A stretch of 64,000 nucleotides of DNA from Paracoccaceae bacterium. Lineage in GTDB: Bacteria; Pseudomonadota; Alphaproteobacteria; Rhodobacterales; Rhodobacteraceae. Made by a program: the position numbers and the translations under genes. Location of the stretch: positions 434,001 to 498,000 of the forward strand of contig JACKKD010000002.1 of the NCBI GenBank assembly GCA_020637675.1, given 5' to 3'. Below are positions 8,692 through 16,599 of this stretch, in pieces. The notes under the pieces were generated by a model, which ran no database searches, was not told the DNA's origin, and saw nothing but the letters and a program-made list of their open reading frames with translations. How positions within the stretch are numbered: the first letter of the stretch is position 1; each line of letters starts with the position of its first letter.

Positions 8692-10029
8692 ATGCGCCTT
8701 TCCCGCTATTTCCTCCCCGTACTGAAGGAAAACCCCGCCGAGGCGCAGATCGTCTCGCACCGCTACATGCTGCGCGCGGGAATGATCAAGCAGCAGGCGG
8801 CGGGCATCTATTCCTGGCTGCCGATGGGCTACAAGGTGCTGCGCCGGATCGAGGAGATCGTGCACCAGGAACAGCAGCGCGCCGGACATATCCCGCTTCT
8901 GATGCCGACGCTTCAGCCCGCCGATCTCTGGCGCGAATCCGGTCGCTACGACGACTACGGGCAGGAGATGCTGCGCATCCGCGACCGGCACGAGCGCGAC
9001 ATGCTCTACGGTCCCACGAACGAGGAGATGATCACCGACATCTTCCGCGCCCATGTCGAAAGCTACAAGTCGCTGCCGATGACGCTCTACCACATCCAGT
9101 GGAAGTTCCGCGACGAGATCCGCCCGCGCTTCGGGGTCATGCGGGGGCGCGAGTTCCTGATGAAGGACGGCTACAACTTCGACCTGACGAAGGACGCCGC
9201 GCTGCACGCCTACAACCGCCACATGGTGAGCTACCTCAGGACCTACGAGCGGATGGGCCTGACGGCGATCCCGATGCGCGCGGCCTCGGGGCCGATCGGC
9301 GGCGACAACACGCACGAATTCCTGGTGCTCGCCTCCACGGGCGAGAGCGAGGTCTTCTACGACGACCGGGTGACACAGCTGAAGCTCGGCACCCGCGAAG
9401 TCGATTACGACGACTGGAACGAGGTCGCCGGGGTCTGCGCCGAATTCACCTCGCTCTATGCGCGCACCGACGAGACGCATGACCCGGCGCTCTTCGAGGC
9501 GATCCCGGAGGCGCACCGCAAGGTCGGTCGGGGCATCGAGGTGGGGCAGATATTCTACTTCGGCACCAAGTATTCCGAGCCGATGGGGGCGACGGTGGTC
9601 ACGCCCGAGGGTGCTCGCGTGCCGGTCCACATGGGCTCCCACGGGATCGGCGTCAGCCGCCTTCTCGGCGCGATCATCGAGGCCAACCACGACGAAAAGG
9701 GCATCATCTGGCCCGAGGGCGTCACGCCCTTCCCTGTCGGCATCGTCAACCTCAAGCAGGGCGACGGGGCGGCGGATGCGGCCTGCGGCGCGCTCTATGC
9801 GGCGCTGAAGGCGAAGGGGCTGGAGGCGCTCTACGACGACCGGGACGAGCGGGCGGGGGCGAAGTTCGCCACCATGGACCTGATCGGCCTGCCCTGGCGG
9901 ATCACCGTCGGGCCGCGCGGGCTGGCGGCGGGCAAGGTCGAACTGACCTCGCGCCGCACCGGCGAGAGCGAGGAGATGAGCCCCGAGGCGGCGGTGGACC
10001 GGATCGCGGCGATCTACGCGGGGCGCTGA
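8692..10029 (+). CDS. proS: Prolyl-tRNA synthetase (short alphaproteobacterial type)
   Basis: ProS charges tRNA-Pro with proline in the cytoplasm. The 445-residue enzyme is the compact class II form lacking the editing insertion. Motif 2 lies around YHIQWKFRDEIRPRFGVMRGREF, preceded by GPTNEEMITDIFR; motif 3 is MGSHGIGVSRLLGAIIE. The anticodon-binding domain is the last 100 residues (PFPVGIVNL, LYDDRDERAGAKFATMDLIG). ATG 8692 was chosen because MRLSRYFLPVLKENP is the family start; the open frame reaches back to 8509 but that part lies in the palindrome and is not protein-like. Upstream GAGG is a weak ribosome site. Confidence 0.96.
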   Translation: MRLSRYFLPVLKENPAEAQIVSHRYMLRAGMIKQQAAGIYSWLPMGYKVLRRIEEIVHQEQQRAGHIPLLMPTLQPADLWRESGRYDDYGQEMLRIRDRHERDMLYGPTNEEMITDIFRAHVESYKSLPMTLYHIQWKFRDEIRPRFGVMRGREFLMKDGYNFDLTKDAALHAYNRHMVSYLRTYERMGLTAIPMRAASGPIGGDNTHEFLVLASTGESEVFYDDRVTQLKLGTREVDYDDWNEVAGVCAEFTSLYARTDETHDPALFEAIPEAHRKVGRGIEVGQIFYFGTKYSEPMGATVVTPEGARVPVHMGSHGIGVSRLLGAIIEANHDEKGIIWPEGVTPFPVGIVNLKQGDGAADAACGALYAALKAKGLEALYDDRDERAGAKFATMDLIGLPWRITVGPRGLAAGKVELTSRRTGESEEMSPEAAVDRIAAIYAGR

Positions 10030-10049
10030 GTTTCCCCGGGGGGCTCAGC
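10025..10049. terminator. Convergent gene-end hairpin
   Basis: GCTGAG (10025-10030) and CTCAGC (10044-10049) flank TTT-CCCC-GGGGGG. Both arms contain the stop codons of the converging genes proS and the oxidoreductase. No U-tract follows, so it may simply be a shared 3' stem. Confidence 0.3.
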
Positions 10050-10722
10050 CGCGGATCACCTTGAGCGCGACGAGGGGCGAGTTTCCCTGAAGGAAGAGCC
10101 GGAGCCAGAGCGGCATCAGGTGCTCGGTGCCGCGCGCGCCTGCGATGTCACCGAGATCGACCACGCCGGCCCAGCCGAACTCGTCGCGGGCCAGCGCCGC
10201 GACCCGCGCCTTGGCCTCCGCCGAATTGCCGGCGATGAGAAGCTCCACCCCCGGCACGAGCGCGGGCTGCACCATCACCGGGGCCGAGATGGTGTTGAAC
10301 GCCTTCACCACCAGGGCCGCGGGGAAGGCCTTCTGGATCTCCTCGCCGAGCGAGGTCCGCTCGCTCAGCGCCGCCGGCAGGAACGGCGGCATGCCGTGGG
10401 AGAAATCGAGCGGGTTGGCCACGTCGATCAGCATCTTGCCGGCGAGGTTCTCCGCACCGGCGGCCGCGAGCGCGGCAAGCGAGACGAGGCCGCTGGTGGC
10501 GTTGAAGACAAGCTCCGCCCCGGCCGCCGCTTCGGCGAAGGTCGCGACGTGGCCGCCGGTCCGCGCCTGCCAGTCCTTCAGCGTGTCGGCGAAGTTCCGC
10601 GGCTTTGACAGTTCCGCGGCGGCGGCCGAGCGGATACCGATGGTCACCTCGTGGCCGTTCGAGAGCAGTTTGCCGGCCAGCGTCTGTCCGACCATCCCGC
10701 CGCCGAGCATCGCTATTTTCAT
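10045..10722 (-). CDS. NAD(P)-binding oxidoreductase (F420-dependent reductase-like)
   Basis: A 225-residue cytoplasmic protein with an N-terminal Rossmann fold: MKIAMLGGGMVGQTLAGKLLSNGHEVTIGIR is the dinucleotide loop, and later LIDVANPLDF and VVKAFNTISAPVM match the NADPH-dependent F420-reductase-like/6-phosphogluconate-dehydrogenase-like N-domain family. No substrate can be named. The ATG at 10722 is preferred over 10734 because GGAGG lies 6 bases upstream of it. It is divergent from a TetR gene, with two operator-like palindromes between them, so it is the likely target of that regulator. Such pairs are often linked to electrophile or quinone stress; that is inference. Confidence 0.85.
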   Translation of the reverse strand: MKIAMLGGGMVGQTLAGKLLSNGHEVTIGIRSAAAAELSKPRNFADTLKDWQARTGGHVATFAEAAAGAELVFNATSGLVSLAALAAAGAENLAGKMLIDVANPLDFSHGMPPFLPAALSERTSLGEEIQKAFPAALVVKAFNTISAPVMVQPALVPGVELLIAGNSAEAKARVAALARDEFGWAGVVDLGDIAGARGTEHLMPLWLRLFLQGNSPLVALKVIRG

Positions 10723-10745
10723 GGTAGCCTCCACATGGTATGGGC

Positions 10746-10792
10746 AGACAGGTCCGTCTATCCGCGGACGAGGAATACAGACAGGTCTGTCT
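10746..10792. promoter_or_regulatory. Two TetR-type operator copies
   Basis: AGACAGGTCCGTCT (10746-10759) and AGACAGGTCTGTCT (10779-10792) lie 33 bases apart, start to start, i.e. about three helical turns. The second is a perfect 6-bp inverted repeat around GT; the first has one mismatch. They fill the space between the divergent oxidoreductase and tetR genes, and the second ends only 2 bases before the tetR start. Confidence 0.75.
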
Positions 10793-10794
10793 AC

Positions 10795-11370
10795 ATGTCA
10801 AGCGACTCCGCCCTTGCTGGCGCCCAGATGGCGGACTCGGCGCCGCCGGCACGCGAGCGCATCCTCAGTACCGCCGGGCCGCTGTTTTACCGCGAGGGCT
10901 TCCGTGCGGTCGGCGTGGACCGGGTGATCGCCGAGGCGGGGGTGGCGAAGGCCACGTTCTACAAGCACTTTCCGTCGAAGGACGACCTGATCGTGGCCTG
11001 GGTAAAGCGGGCCGAGGCGCTGACCGCGGCGGCGGCGCCGCAGGACGACGGCCCCCGGCCGCTTCTGGCCTATGCCGAGGCGATGATCGCGCTGGCGGCC
11101 GCAGACGGCTGCCTTGGCTGCACGTTTCAGGTTACCGCGGCCGAGTTCTCCGACCCCGGCCACCCCGCACATGTGGCGGCGGCCGAGGCGAAGCGGCGGG
11201 TGCTTGACGAGCTCGAACGGCGGGCGCGGGCGCAGGGTCTCGCCCTGCCGAGGCAGACTGCCGAGGCGGTCTTCCTGCTGATCGAGGGTGTCTGGGCCGG
11301 CGTCAGGATGTTCGGTGGCGAGGCGCCGCTCGACGCCGCGCGTCTGGTCCTGCGGAAGATCGCGGGCTGA
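10795..11370 (+). CDS. TetR/AcrR family transcriptional regulator
   Basis: A 191-residue repressor-type protein. The N-terminal helix-turn-helix is clear: ILSTAGPLFYREGFRAVGVDRVIAEAGVAKATFYKHFPSKDDL (about residues 23-65). The C-terminal part carries LGCTFQVTAAEFSDPGHP, as in regulators with a LGC-F segment, probably the ligand pocket. ATG 10795 was chosen because it immediately follows the operator; ribosome-site complementarity is poor, so translation may be leaderless or begin at a later Met (10828). It probably represses itself and the divergent oxidoreductase gene through the two palindromes. Confidence 0.88.
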   Translation: MSSDSALAGAQMADSAPPARERILSTAGPLFYREGFRAVGVDRVIAEAGVAKATFYKHFPSKDDLIVAWVKRAEALTAAAAPQDDGPRPLLAYAEAMIALAAADGCLGCTFQVTAAEFSDPGHPAHVAAAEAKRRVLDELERRARAQGLALPRQTAEAVFLLIEGVWAGVRMFGGEAPLDAARLVLRKIAG

Positions 11371-11446
11371 CCGTCGCGTGCCGGCCATCGGCTTGACCCG
11401 CCGCAGGCGCCGGCGCAATGTCGCGCCAACCAGAACAGGAGCAGAC

Positions 11447-12733
11447 GTGGCAGGCCGGACCGCGCCCTTTTCCCCCTTCGAATTCATGATTGCCTGGCGC
11501 TATCTCCGCGCCCGCCGCGCCGAGGGCGGCGTCAGCGTTATGACCTGGATCAGCCTCCTCGGCATCACGCTCGGCGTGATGGCGCTTGTCGCCACGATGG
11601 CGGTCCGTGCCGGGTTCCGGGCGGAATTCGTGGACACGATCCTCGGCGCCAACGCCCATGTCGCGGTCTCGCGGGCGACCTACCTCGACGAGAACGGCGT
11701 GGCGACGCGGGCGATCGTGAATGCGGGCAAGCTCGCCACCGACATCCGCACCATTCCCGGCGTTACCCGCGCCGCGCCGGTGATCCGTGGCCAGGCGATG
11801 GTCACGGCGAACGAGCGGTCGAACGTCGCCGAGGTCTACGGCATCGCGCCCGAAGACCTGAAGGCGATCCCGCGCGTGGCCGGGTCGGAGGAATCGCTCG
11901 GCGATATCGACCGCTTCGGCGAGGGAATCGCGATCGGTTCGGGCATCGCCCGCGAACTCGGGCTCGGCGTCGGCGACAGGGTGAAGCTGATCCAGCCGAG
12001 CGGCGCCAAGACCGCCTTCGGCACGAGCCCCCGCGTGAATGCCTACGAGGTGGTCTATGTCTTCACCGCCGGGCGATGGGATATCGACCGCACCCGCATC
12101 TACATGCCCTATGCCGAGGCGCAGAGCTTCTTCAACCGCGAGGCGGGGGCGGACGAGATCGAGGTCTTCGTGGCAGACCCCGAAGCGATCGACGACTACA
12201 CTCTGCCTCTGCTCGAAACCGGCGGCGAGGGGACGCTTCTCTGGACCTGGCGGGATTCCTCCGGCGCCTTCCTGAATGCGCTGAAGATCGAGGACGACGT
12301 GATGTTCGTGATCCTTTCCGTTCTCGTCCTGATCGCCGCAATGAACATCACCTCGGGTCTGGTGATGCTGGTCAAGAACAAGGGCCGCGACATCGGCATC
12401 CTGAGGACGATGGGCCTGACGGAGGGCTCGGTGCTGCGCGTGTTCTTCCTTTGCGGGGCCTTCACGGGGGTTCTCGGCACGATTGCGGGCGTGATCCTCG
12501 GCTGTCTCATCGCCTGGAACATCGACGGCATCATGTCGTTCGTGAACTGGCTGACGGGCGGGGGGGCGTGGGACCCCTCGATCCGCGGCATCTACCGGCT
12601 GCCCGCCGAACTCAGGGCCTGGGACGTAGGCCGGGCGGTGGCGCTGTCGCTGGTCCTGTCCTTCGCCGTCACGATCTTCCCCGCCCGCCGCGCGGCACGC
12701 ATGAACCCTGTCGAGGCGCTGCGTTATGAGTGA
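11447..12733 (+). CDS. lolC: Lipoprotein-releasing ABC transporter permease (LolC/E family)
   Basis: Inner-membrane permease that extracts mature outer-membrane lipoproteins and passes them to LolA. The 428-residue product has a cytoplasmic start PFEFMIAWRYLRARR, membrane segment 1 at about 32-53, a large periplasmic MacB-like domain, and three C-terminal membrane segments from about 280 to 420 including MNITSGLVMLVKNKGRDIGILRTMG. Only one permease gene is present next to lolD, which suggests a homodimeric LolF-like arrangement. GTG 11447 is the start: AGGAG lies 5 bases upstream and the frame before it is not protein-like. The stop overlaps lolD. Confidence 0.93.
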   Translation: MAGRTAPFSPFEFMIAWRYLRARRAEGGVSVMTWISLLGITLGVMALVATMAVRAGFRAEFVDTILGANAHVAVSRATYLDENGVATRAIVNAGKLATDIRTIPGVTRAAPVIRGQAMVTANERSNVAEVYGIAPEDLKAIPRVAGSEESLGDIDRFGEGIAIGSGIARELGLGVGDRVKLIQPSGAKTAFGTSPRVNAYEVVYVFTAGRWDIDRTRIYMPYAEAQSFFNREAGADEIEVFVADPEAIDDYTLPLLETGGEGTLLWTWRDSSGAFLNALKIEDDVMFVILSVLVLIAAMNITSGLVMLVKNKGRDIGILRTMGLTEGSVLRVFFLCGAFTGVLGTIAGVILGCLIAWNIDGIMSFVNWLTGGGAWDPSIRGIYRLPAELRAWDVGRAVALSLVLSFAVTIFPARRAARMNPVEALRYE

Positions 12734-13403
12734 GCCGGTGCTGGAACTTCGCGGCATCTCGAAAGCCTACCTGAAGGGCACGCCGGGCGAGGTGCGGGTG
12801 CTTTCGGGGCTCGACCTCACGGTGGCGCGGGGCGAGGTGGTGGCGCTGGTGGCGCCCTCCGGCGCGGGGAAGTCCACGCTTCTCCATATCGCGGGACTGC
12901 TCGACACTGCCGACGAAGGCACGGTCACCATCGCCGGGCGGCAGATGACCGGCCTCCCGGACCGGGTGCGGACCGAGGCGCGGCGGGGCGAGGTGGGCTT
13001 CGTCTACCAGTTCCACCACCTCCTGCCGGAGTTCACGGCGCTTGAAAACACCGTCCTGCCGCAGCTTGCAAATGCCGTGCCGAAGGCCGCGGCGGAGGCG
13101 CGCGGACGGGAGCTTCTGGCCCGCGTCGGCGTTGCCGGGCGGGCGGACCACCGTCCGGCCGCGCTCTCGGGCGGCGAACAGCAGCGGGTGGCGTTCTGCC
13201 GCGCGCTCGCCAATGCGCCGAAGCTCCTTCTGGCGGACGAGCCGACGGGGAACCTTGACCCCGCGACCGCCGATCAGGTGTTCGGCGTGCTCATGGAGCT
13301 TGTCCGCGGGACAGGACTTGCCGCGCTGATCGCCACGCACAATCTGGAACTCGCGGCACGGATGGACCGGGTGGTGCGGCTCGACGCGGGGCCGAACCCG
13401 TGA
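12726..13403 (+). CDS. lolD: Lipoprotein-releasing ABC transporter ATPase LolD
   Basis: ATP-binding subunit that powers lipoprotein release. The 225-residue product shows all ABC motifs: Walker A APSGAGKST (residues about 43-51), Q-loop YQFHHLLPEFTALENT, signature LSGGEQQRVAFCRAL, Walker B LLLADEPTGNLD, and switch histidine in IATHN. The first glycine of Walker A is replaced by alanine. The family-specific segment HHLLPEFTALENV is a LolD hallmark. It overlaps lolC by 8 bases (ATGAGTGA), so both are translated together. Confidence 0.96.
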   Translation: MSEPVLELRGISKAYLKGTPGEVRVLSGLDLTVARGEVVALVAPSGAGKSTLLHIAGLLDTADEGTVTIAGRQMTGLPDRVRTEARRGEVGFVYQFHHLLPEFTALENTVLPQLANAVPKAAAEARGRELLARVGVAGRADHRPAALSGGEQQRVAFCRALANAPKLLLADEPTGNLDPATADQVFGVLMELVRGTGLAALIATHNLELAARMDRVVRLDAGPNP

Positions 13404-13412
13404 CCCGCGCCT

Positions 13413-13426
13413 CTGATCCGGATCAA
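13413..13426. promoter_or_regulatory. FNR/FnrL-type box upstream of cytochrome c gene
   Basis: CTGAT-CCGG-ATCAA matches the FNR consensus TTGAT-N4-ATCAA at nine of ten positions. It lies 52 bases before the ATG of the first cytochrome c gene and 10 bases after the lolD stop. In Rhodobacteraceae such boxes are used by FnrL under low oxygen; cytochrome genes are typical targets. Confidence 0.65.
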
Positions 13427-13477
13427 GGCGCCACGCCCCGTTCCGGCGGAGGATCGCAGCGCAAATGGAGACCGAAG

Positions 13478-13885
13478 ATGCCGAAAACCGCCGCTCTTGC
13501 CCTGTCGCTCTTCACGCTCGCAGCGTCTCATGCCGCCGCCGCAGACTTGGAACTCGGCCGGACGACCTTCGCAGGGGCCTGCGCCGCCTGTCACGGGGCA
13601 GAGGCGAAGGGCGACGGGCCGATGGCCGACCTCATCAGCATCCCGGTGCCGGATCTTACCAGGATCGCGGCGCGGAACGGGGGCGAATTCCCCTGGCTGA
13701 AGGTCGTGCACCTGATCGACGGGCGCACCGGGCTCAGGGGGCACGGCGGGCCGATGCCGCTCTTCGGCGCGCTCTTCGCCGAGGATACCGCGGCCGCAGA
13801 TGCGCCGGACGGGACGCCCGTGATCACCTCGGCGCGGGTGCTGGCGCTGACGGACTACCTCGCCGCGATTCAGGTCGCGGAATGA
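13478..13885 (+). CDS. Periplasmic class I cytochrome c
   Basis: A 135-residue small c-type cytochrome for periplasmic electron transfer. It has a Sec signal peptide (about residues 1-22, ending AAA), the haem attachment motif CAACH at 35-39, and a probable distal methionine ligand in GGPMPLFG. ATG 13478 has GGAG 7 bases upstream. An FNR-type box precedes the gene. It is followed after 59 bases by a second, related cytochrome with the same internal signature D-L-T-x-I-A-A-R-N-G-G-x-F-P, so the pair looks like a tandem duplication. The redox partner is unknown; a role under low oxygen is inference from the box. Confidence 0.88.
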   Translation: MPKTAALALSLFTLAASHAAAADLELGRTTFAGACAACHGAEAKGDGPMADLISIPVPDLTRIAARNGGEFPWLKVVHLIDGRTGLRGHGGPMPLFGALFAEDTAAADAPDGTPVITSARVLALTDYLAAIQVAE

Positions 13886-13944
13886 CCGGGTTGCGGCCCC
13901 CGGCGGCGGCGGGCAAAGTGCAGGAAACACCCAGGGAGGCAGGA

Positions 13945-14343
13945 ATGACCCGGACAGGCACCGTCCTTCTCGCTGCGCTGGCGCTTGCCGCCTGCGCACC
14001 TGAGCGCCAGGTCTCGGGCCGGGCGCTCTACCAGGACTACTGCCTCTCGTGCCACGGTGCCTCGGGGCGGGGGGACGGGCCGGCCGCCGCAGGGCTCGAT
14101 CGTGCGCCCGCCGACCTCACCGGGATCGCCGCGCGCAACGGCGGCACGTTCCCGACGACGCGGGTCATGTCGGTGATCGACGGCTATACCCGCCGTGGCG
14201 ACCGGGCCTCGGTCATGCCGGAACTTGGGGTCGTGCTGCAGGAGGGCCCGGTCGTCCTCTATGACGCGGGCGACGGGGTGGCGACGCCGACCCCGGCGAA
14301 CCTTGTTGCCCTCGCCAACTACCTGCAGACCCTTCAGCGCTGA
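13945..14343 (+). CDS. Lipoprotein cytochrome c, paralogue of the preceding gene
   Basis: A 132-residue monohaem cytochrome. The signal peptide ends in the lipobox LAAC (Cys 17), so the protein is probably membrane-anchored; haem motif CLSCH is at 33-37 and a distal methionine is likely in ASVMPELG. The central signature ADLTGIAARNGGTFPTTRVM mirrors the preceding cytochrome (PDLTRIAARNGGEFPWLKVV). ATG 13945 has AGGGAGGCAGGA upstream. Probably in one transcript with 13478-13885: one soluble and one anchored version of the same carrier. Confidence 0.88.
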   Translation: MTRTGTVLLAALALAACAPERQVSGRALYQDYCLSCHGASGRGDGPAAAGLDRAPADLTGIAARNGGTFPTTRVMSVIDGYTRRGDRASVMPELGVVLQEGPVVLYDAGDGVATPTPANLVALANYLQTLQR

Positions 14344-14379
14344 GACGCCGAACGCTTGACGCCGCCGTCGGACCGCCGC

Positions 14380-14772
14380 CTAGTCCTCCGTCCGGCCCGT
14401 GTTCTCGCGGTTGTGCCTGTAGCTGTGGCGGAGCGGGAAGGGCGGCAGCCAGCCTTCGCGGCGGACGGTCCATAGCTCGTAGGTGGGCGTGAACCGGTCG
14501 GGCGCGTCGAGGCTGCCGAGGTTCACCTCCACCTCGTCGCCCGAACGGCCGAAGACGGGCGAGCCGCAGAGCGGGCAGAAGTGCCGGCCCCGGAACGCGC
14601 GCGTCTCGCCGGTCACGCTCACTGCGGTGTCGGGGAAGATGGCCGAGGCGTGGAAGAGCGCGCCGTGGTGCTTGCGGCAGTCGAGGCAATGGCAGAGGCC
14701 GACGCGCCAGGGCGCGCCCGTTGCGGTGAGCCGGACCGCGCCGCAGAGGCAGCCGGCGGTGACGGTGGGCAT
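14380..14772 (-). CDS. GFA/CENP-V domain protein
   Basis: A 130-residue protein of the glutathione-dependent formaldehyde-activating (GFA) fold, a zinc-binding domain. The zinc cysteines are visible as GCLCGAVRL near residue 7, CHCLDCRKHHGALFHA near 30, and FCPLCGSPVFGR near 64. Many such proteins are annotated as Gfa, but most have no tested function. ATG 14772 was chosen: AGGAG lies 7-8 bases upstream and the longer frame before it is low-complexity. It faces the second cytochrome gene tail-to-tail and is divergent from the DGC gene. Confidence 0.88.
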   Translation of the reverse strand: MPTVTAGCLCGAVRLTATGAPWRVGLCHCLDCRKHHGALFHASAIFPDTAVSVTGETRAFRGRHFCPLCGSPVFGRSGDEVEVNLGSLDAPDRFTPTYELWTVRREGWLPPFPLRHSYRHNRENTGRTED

Positions 14773-15088
14773 TGGGGGACTCCTTTGCGAAGGGCGCGGG
14801 GAAGTCTGGGCGATGGGCGCCCTCTTTGCAACGGGCGCCCCCGCGCCCGACGCCGAGCGCCCGCCCGTGACATTTACTGTGCCCTGGGACGGAAACGCGC
14901 CGGATGACTGCATCACCACCCAACCGGCCGCAACGCGCGTTCCGCCCCCCCCTGGGGGGGAAGGGAGAGGGCGGCGGCGTCCGGCGTGGTGCCGGCCCCC
15001 GCTGCCCCGCGACAATCCGCGCCGTCGACGCCATGCCGCCGCTGCGGCAAAAGGTCCGAAGACCCGATGCGACCCGGAGGGGCCCCAG
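14773..15088. other. 316-base intergenic region with homopolymer palindrome
   Basis: No convincing gene. It holds the divergent promoters of the GFA and DGC genes. The only clear structure is eight C (14945-14952), a T, and seven G (14954-14960), flanked by TTCC and AAGG, i.e. a tight palindrome. An AT-richer patch (GTGACATTTACTG, about 14868-14880) is the most promoter-like stretch, but no good pair of hexamers stands out. Confidence 0.5.
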
Positions 15089-15466
15089 ATGGCATCGCGC
15101 GCCGACCTGCCGCTCGTCTATTCCTGCTCGGGCTGTTCCAGCGCCGCGCAGATGGCCAACCATGTCGCCATCCAGCTCGACCGCCGGGGGCTGGCAGAGA
15201 TGTCCTGCATCGCCGGGGTCGGCGGCGACGTGCCGAAGCTCGTTCGCATCGCCAAATCCGGCCGCCCGATCGTCGCGCTCGACGGTTGCGCGCTCGCCTG
15301 CGTGAAGAACTGCCTCGCCCGGCACGGGGTGACGGCGGCGCGCTACCATCTTCTCTCCGACATGGGTGTGCGCAAGCGCTACGGCACCGATTTCGACCCG
15401 GCCGAGGCCGAATGCGTGCTCGACGGCATCGTCGCGGGCCTTCTGGCCGAGCCGGTCACCCCCTGA
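15089..15466 (+). CDS. DGC-domain putative zinc-binding protein
   Basis: A 125-residue protein with the cysteine pattern of the DGC family (putative zinc-binding): YSCSGCSSAAQMANHVA near residue 12, MSCIAGVGGD near 38, and LDGCALACVKNCL near 65, the DGC motif itself. The function of the family is unknown. ATG 15089 has GGAGG 8 bases upstream. It stands between the divergent GFA gene and the GYD gene, and nothing in the context fixes its role; metal sensing or delivery is a guess. Confidence 0.82.
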   Translation: MASRADLPLVYSCSGCSSAAQMANHVAIQLDRRGLAEMSCIAGVGGDVPKLVRIAKSGRPIVALDGCALACVKNCLARHGVTAARYHLLSDMGVRKRYGTDFDPAEAECVLDGIVAGLLAEPVTP

Positions 15467-15597
15467 GCGCGCCGTCCCGGCAGCAGCCTCCCCCGCCGTC
15501 CGGTTCCATGCTACACTCCGCCTCGGGTGGGGCTCCGGGGATCGGCCTGCACTTCCGCGGGCCGGGGATCGTGCGCCTGCCAGGAAGGGACCTTGAA

Positions 15598-15927
15598 ATG
15601 GCACAATACATCGTCACCGGCAGCTACACGTCCGCCGCGATGAAGGGCATGATCGCCCATCCGAGCGACCGCGAAAAGGCGACAGCGGCCCTGATCGCGG
15701 CGGCCGGCGGCAAGCTCGAGAGCTATTTCCTGACCACCGGCGAGACCGATTTCATCATGCGGGTCACGTCTAGCGACATGACCAAGATGCTGGCGGCGCT
15801 GATGGTCGCCGGCGCATCCGGTGCGGTTACGGGCCTAAAGACCGTGCAGTGCTTCACCTCGGCCGAGTTCCTCGAGGCGCAAAATGCCGCGGGCGCCATC
15901 GCGATGAAATACGCCGCACCGAGCTGA
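15598..15927 (+). CDS. GYD-domain protein
   Basis: A 109-residue protein starting MAQYIVTGSYTSAAMKGMI, followed by LIAAAGGKLESYFLTTGETDFIMRV, typical of the small GYD family (alpha/beta ferredoxin-like fold; the name motif is degenerate here). No biochemical role is known for the family. ATG 15598 has AGGAAGG about 9 bases upstream. It is a stand-alone gene in a run of small genes. Translation of the frame before the ATG is not protein-like. Confidence 0.8.
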   Translation: MAQYIVTGSYTSAAMKGMIAHPSDREKATAALIAAAGGKLESYFLTTGETDFIMRVTSSDMTKMLAALMVAGASGAVTGLKTVQCFTSAEFLEAQNAAGAIAMKYAAPS

Positions 15928-16070
15928 AGGGCCCGAACCGGGGGGCCGACCTGAAGGGCCACGCCCGGCGCGGGCCGGATTGTCCCGCGCCGGACGCCCC
16001 GTCCAAAAACCGCCCCATTCGGCCGCCATACTCCCCGCCCGGAAGCAGTCTCTCGGAGGGGAGGTTTCGG

Positions 16071-16250
16071 ATGGATCGGCTTCTCTTTATCGTGGCCGTG
16101 GTGGTCTGCGCCTATGCGCTCTGGGCAGGGCAGAACCCGAAGAAGGCGTTTCGCCCCGAGGTTCCGGCGGCGCTTTTCGTGCCCTCGGGCACGCCCGGCG
16201 CCGTGATCGGCACCTCGGCCGTGGCTGCGGCGCGGCGCACCGGCGGCTGA
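16071..16250 (+). CDS. Small single-pass membrane protein, unknown function
   Basis: A 59-residue protein with an N-terminal hydrophobic segment (LLFIVAVVVCAYALWAG, about residues 4-20) and a short polar tail. A strong GGAGGGGAGG ribosome site lies upstream of ATG 16071, which supports it as a real gene despite its size. I do not recognise a family. It ends 10 bases before the stop of the convergent entericidin-like gene. Confidence 0.6.
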   Translation: MDRLLFIVAVVVCAYALWAGQNPKKAFRPEVPAALFVPSGTPGAVIGTSAVAAARRTGG

Positions 16251-16260
16251 GCCGGTCCCG

Positions 16261-16398
16261 TCACATCGACGATTGCGCCTCGGCCGCCTCGGTGCTGATG
16301 GCCGCGCCGGCCGATTGCAGGTCGCGGCCCGCACCCTTCACCGTCTCGCAGGCGGCGAGCATCAGGAGTGCGAGGAGGGGGAGGGTCAGGCGGATCAT
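16261..16398 (-). CDS. Entericidin-like small lipoprotein
   Basis: A 45-residue lipoprotein: signal MIRLTLPLLALLMLAAC with lipobox LAAC, then ETVKGAGRDLQSAGAAIS, which is the pattern of the entericidin A/B family (E-T-V-x-G-x-G-x-D-x-Q-x-x-G). Entericidins are small membrane toxin/antidote-like peptides in enterobacteria; in alphaproteobacteria the role is unclear. ATG 16398 has GGAG 6 bases upstream; a longer frame starting at 16455 lacks such support. Confidence 0.82.
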   Translation of the reverse strand: MIRLTLPLLALLMLAACETVKGAGRDLQSAGAAISTEAAEAQSSM

Positions 16399-16599
16399 GG
16401 GCAACTCCGGGTCATGCGTCGTGTCGATAGTGTCGCGACCCAACGCCGCTTTCAAGACCGGGGTTCCGAGCGTGGGCCCGTGCCGGCGGCGTGGCGCTGT
16501 CGCGACGGATGCTCGACGGAAAACCTGCCGGAAACCGACGCGGGTTGAACGCCGAGCGGCGTTAACGTCCCGTTAACCCCGACCGCCGAGGATCGCGCC

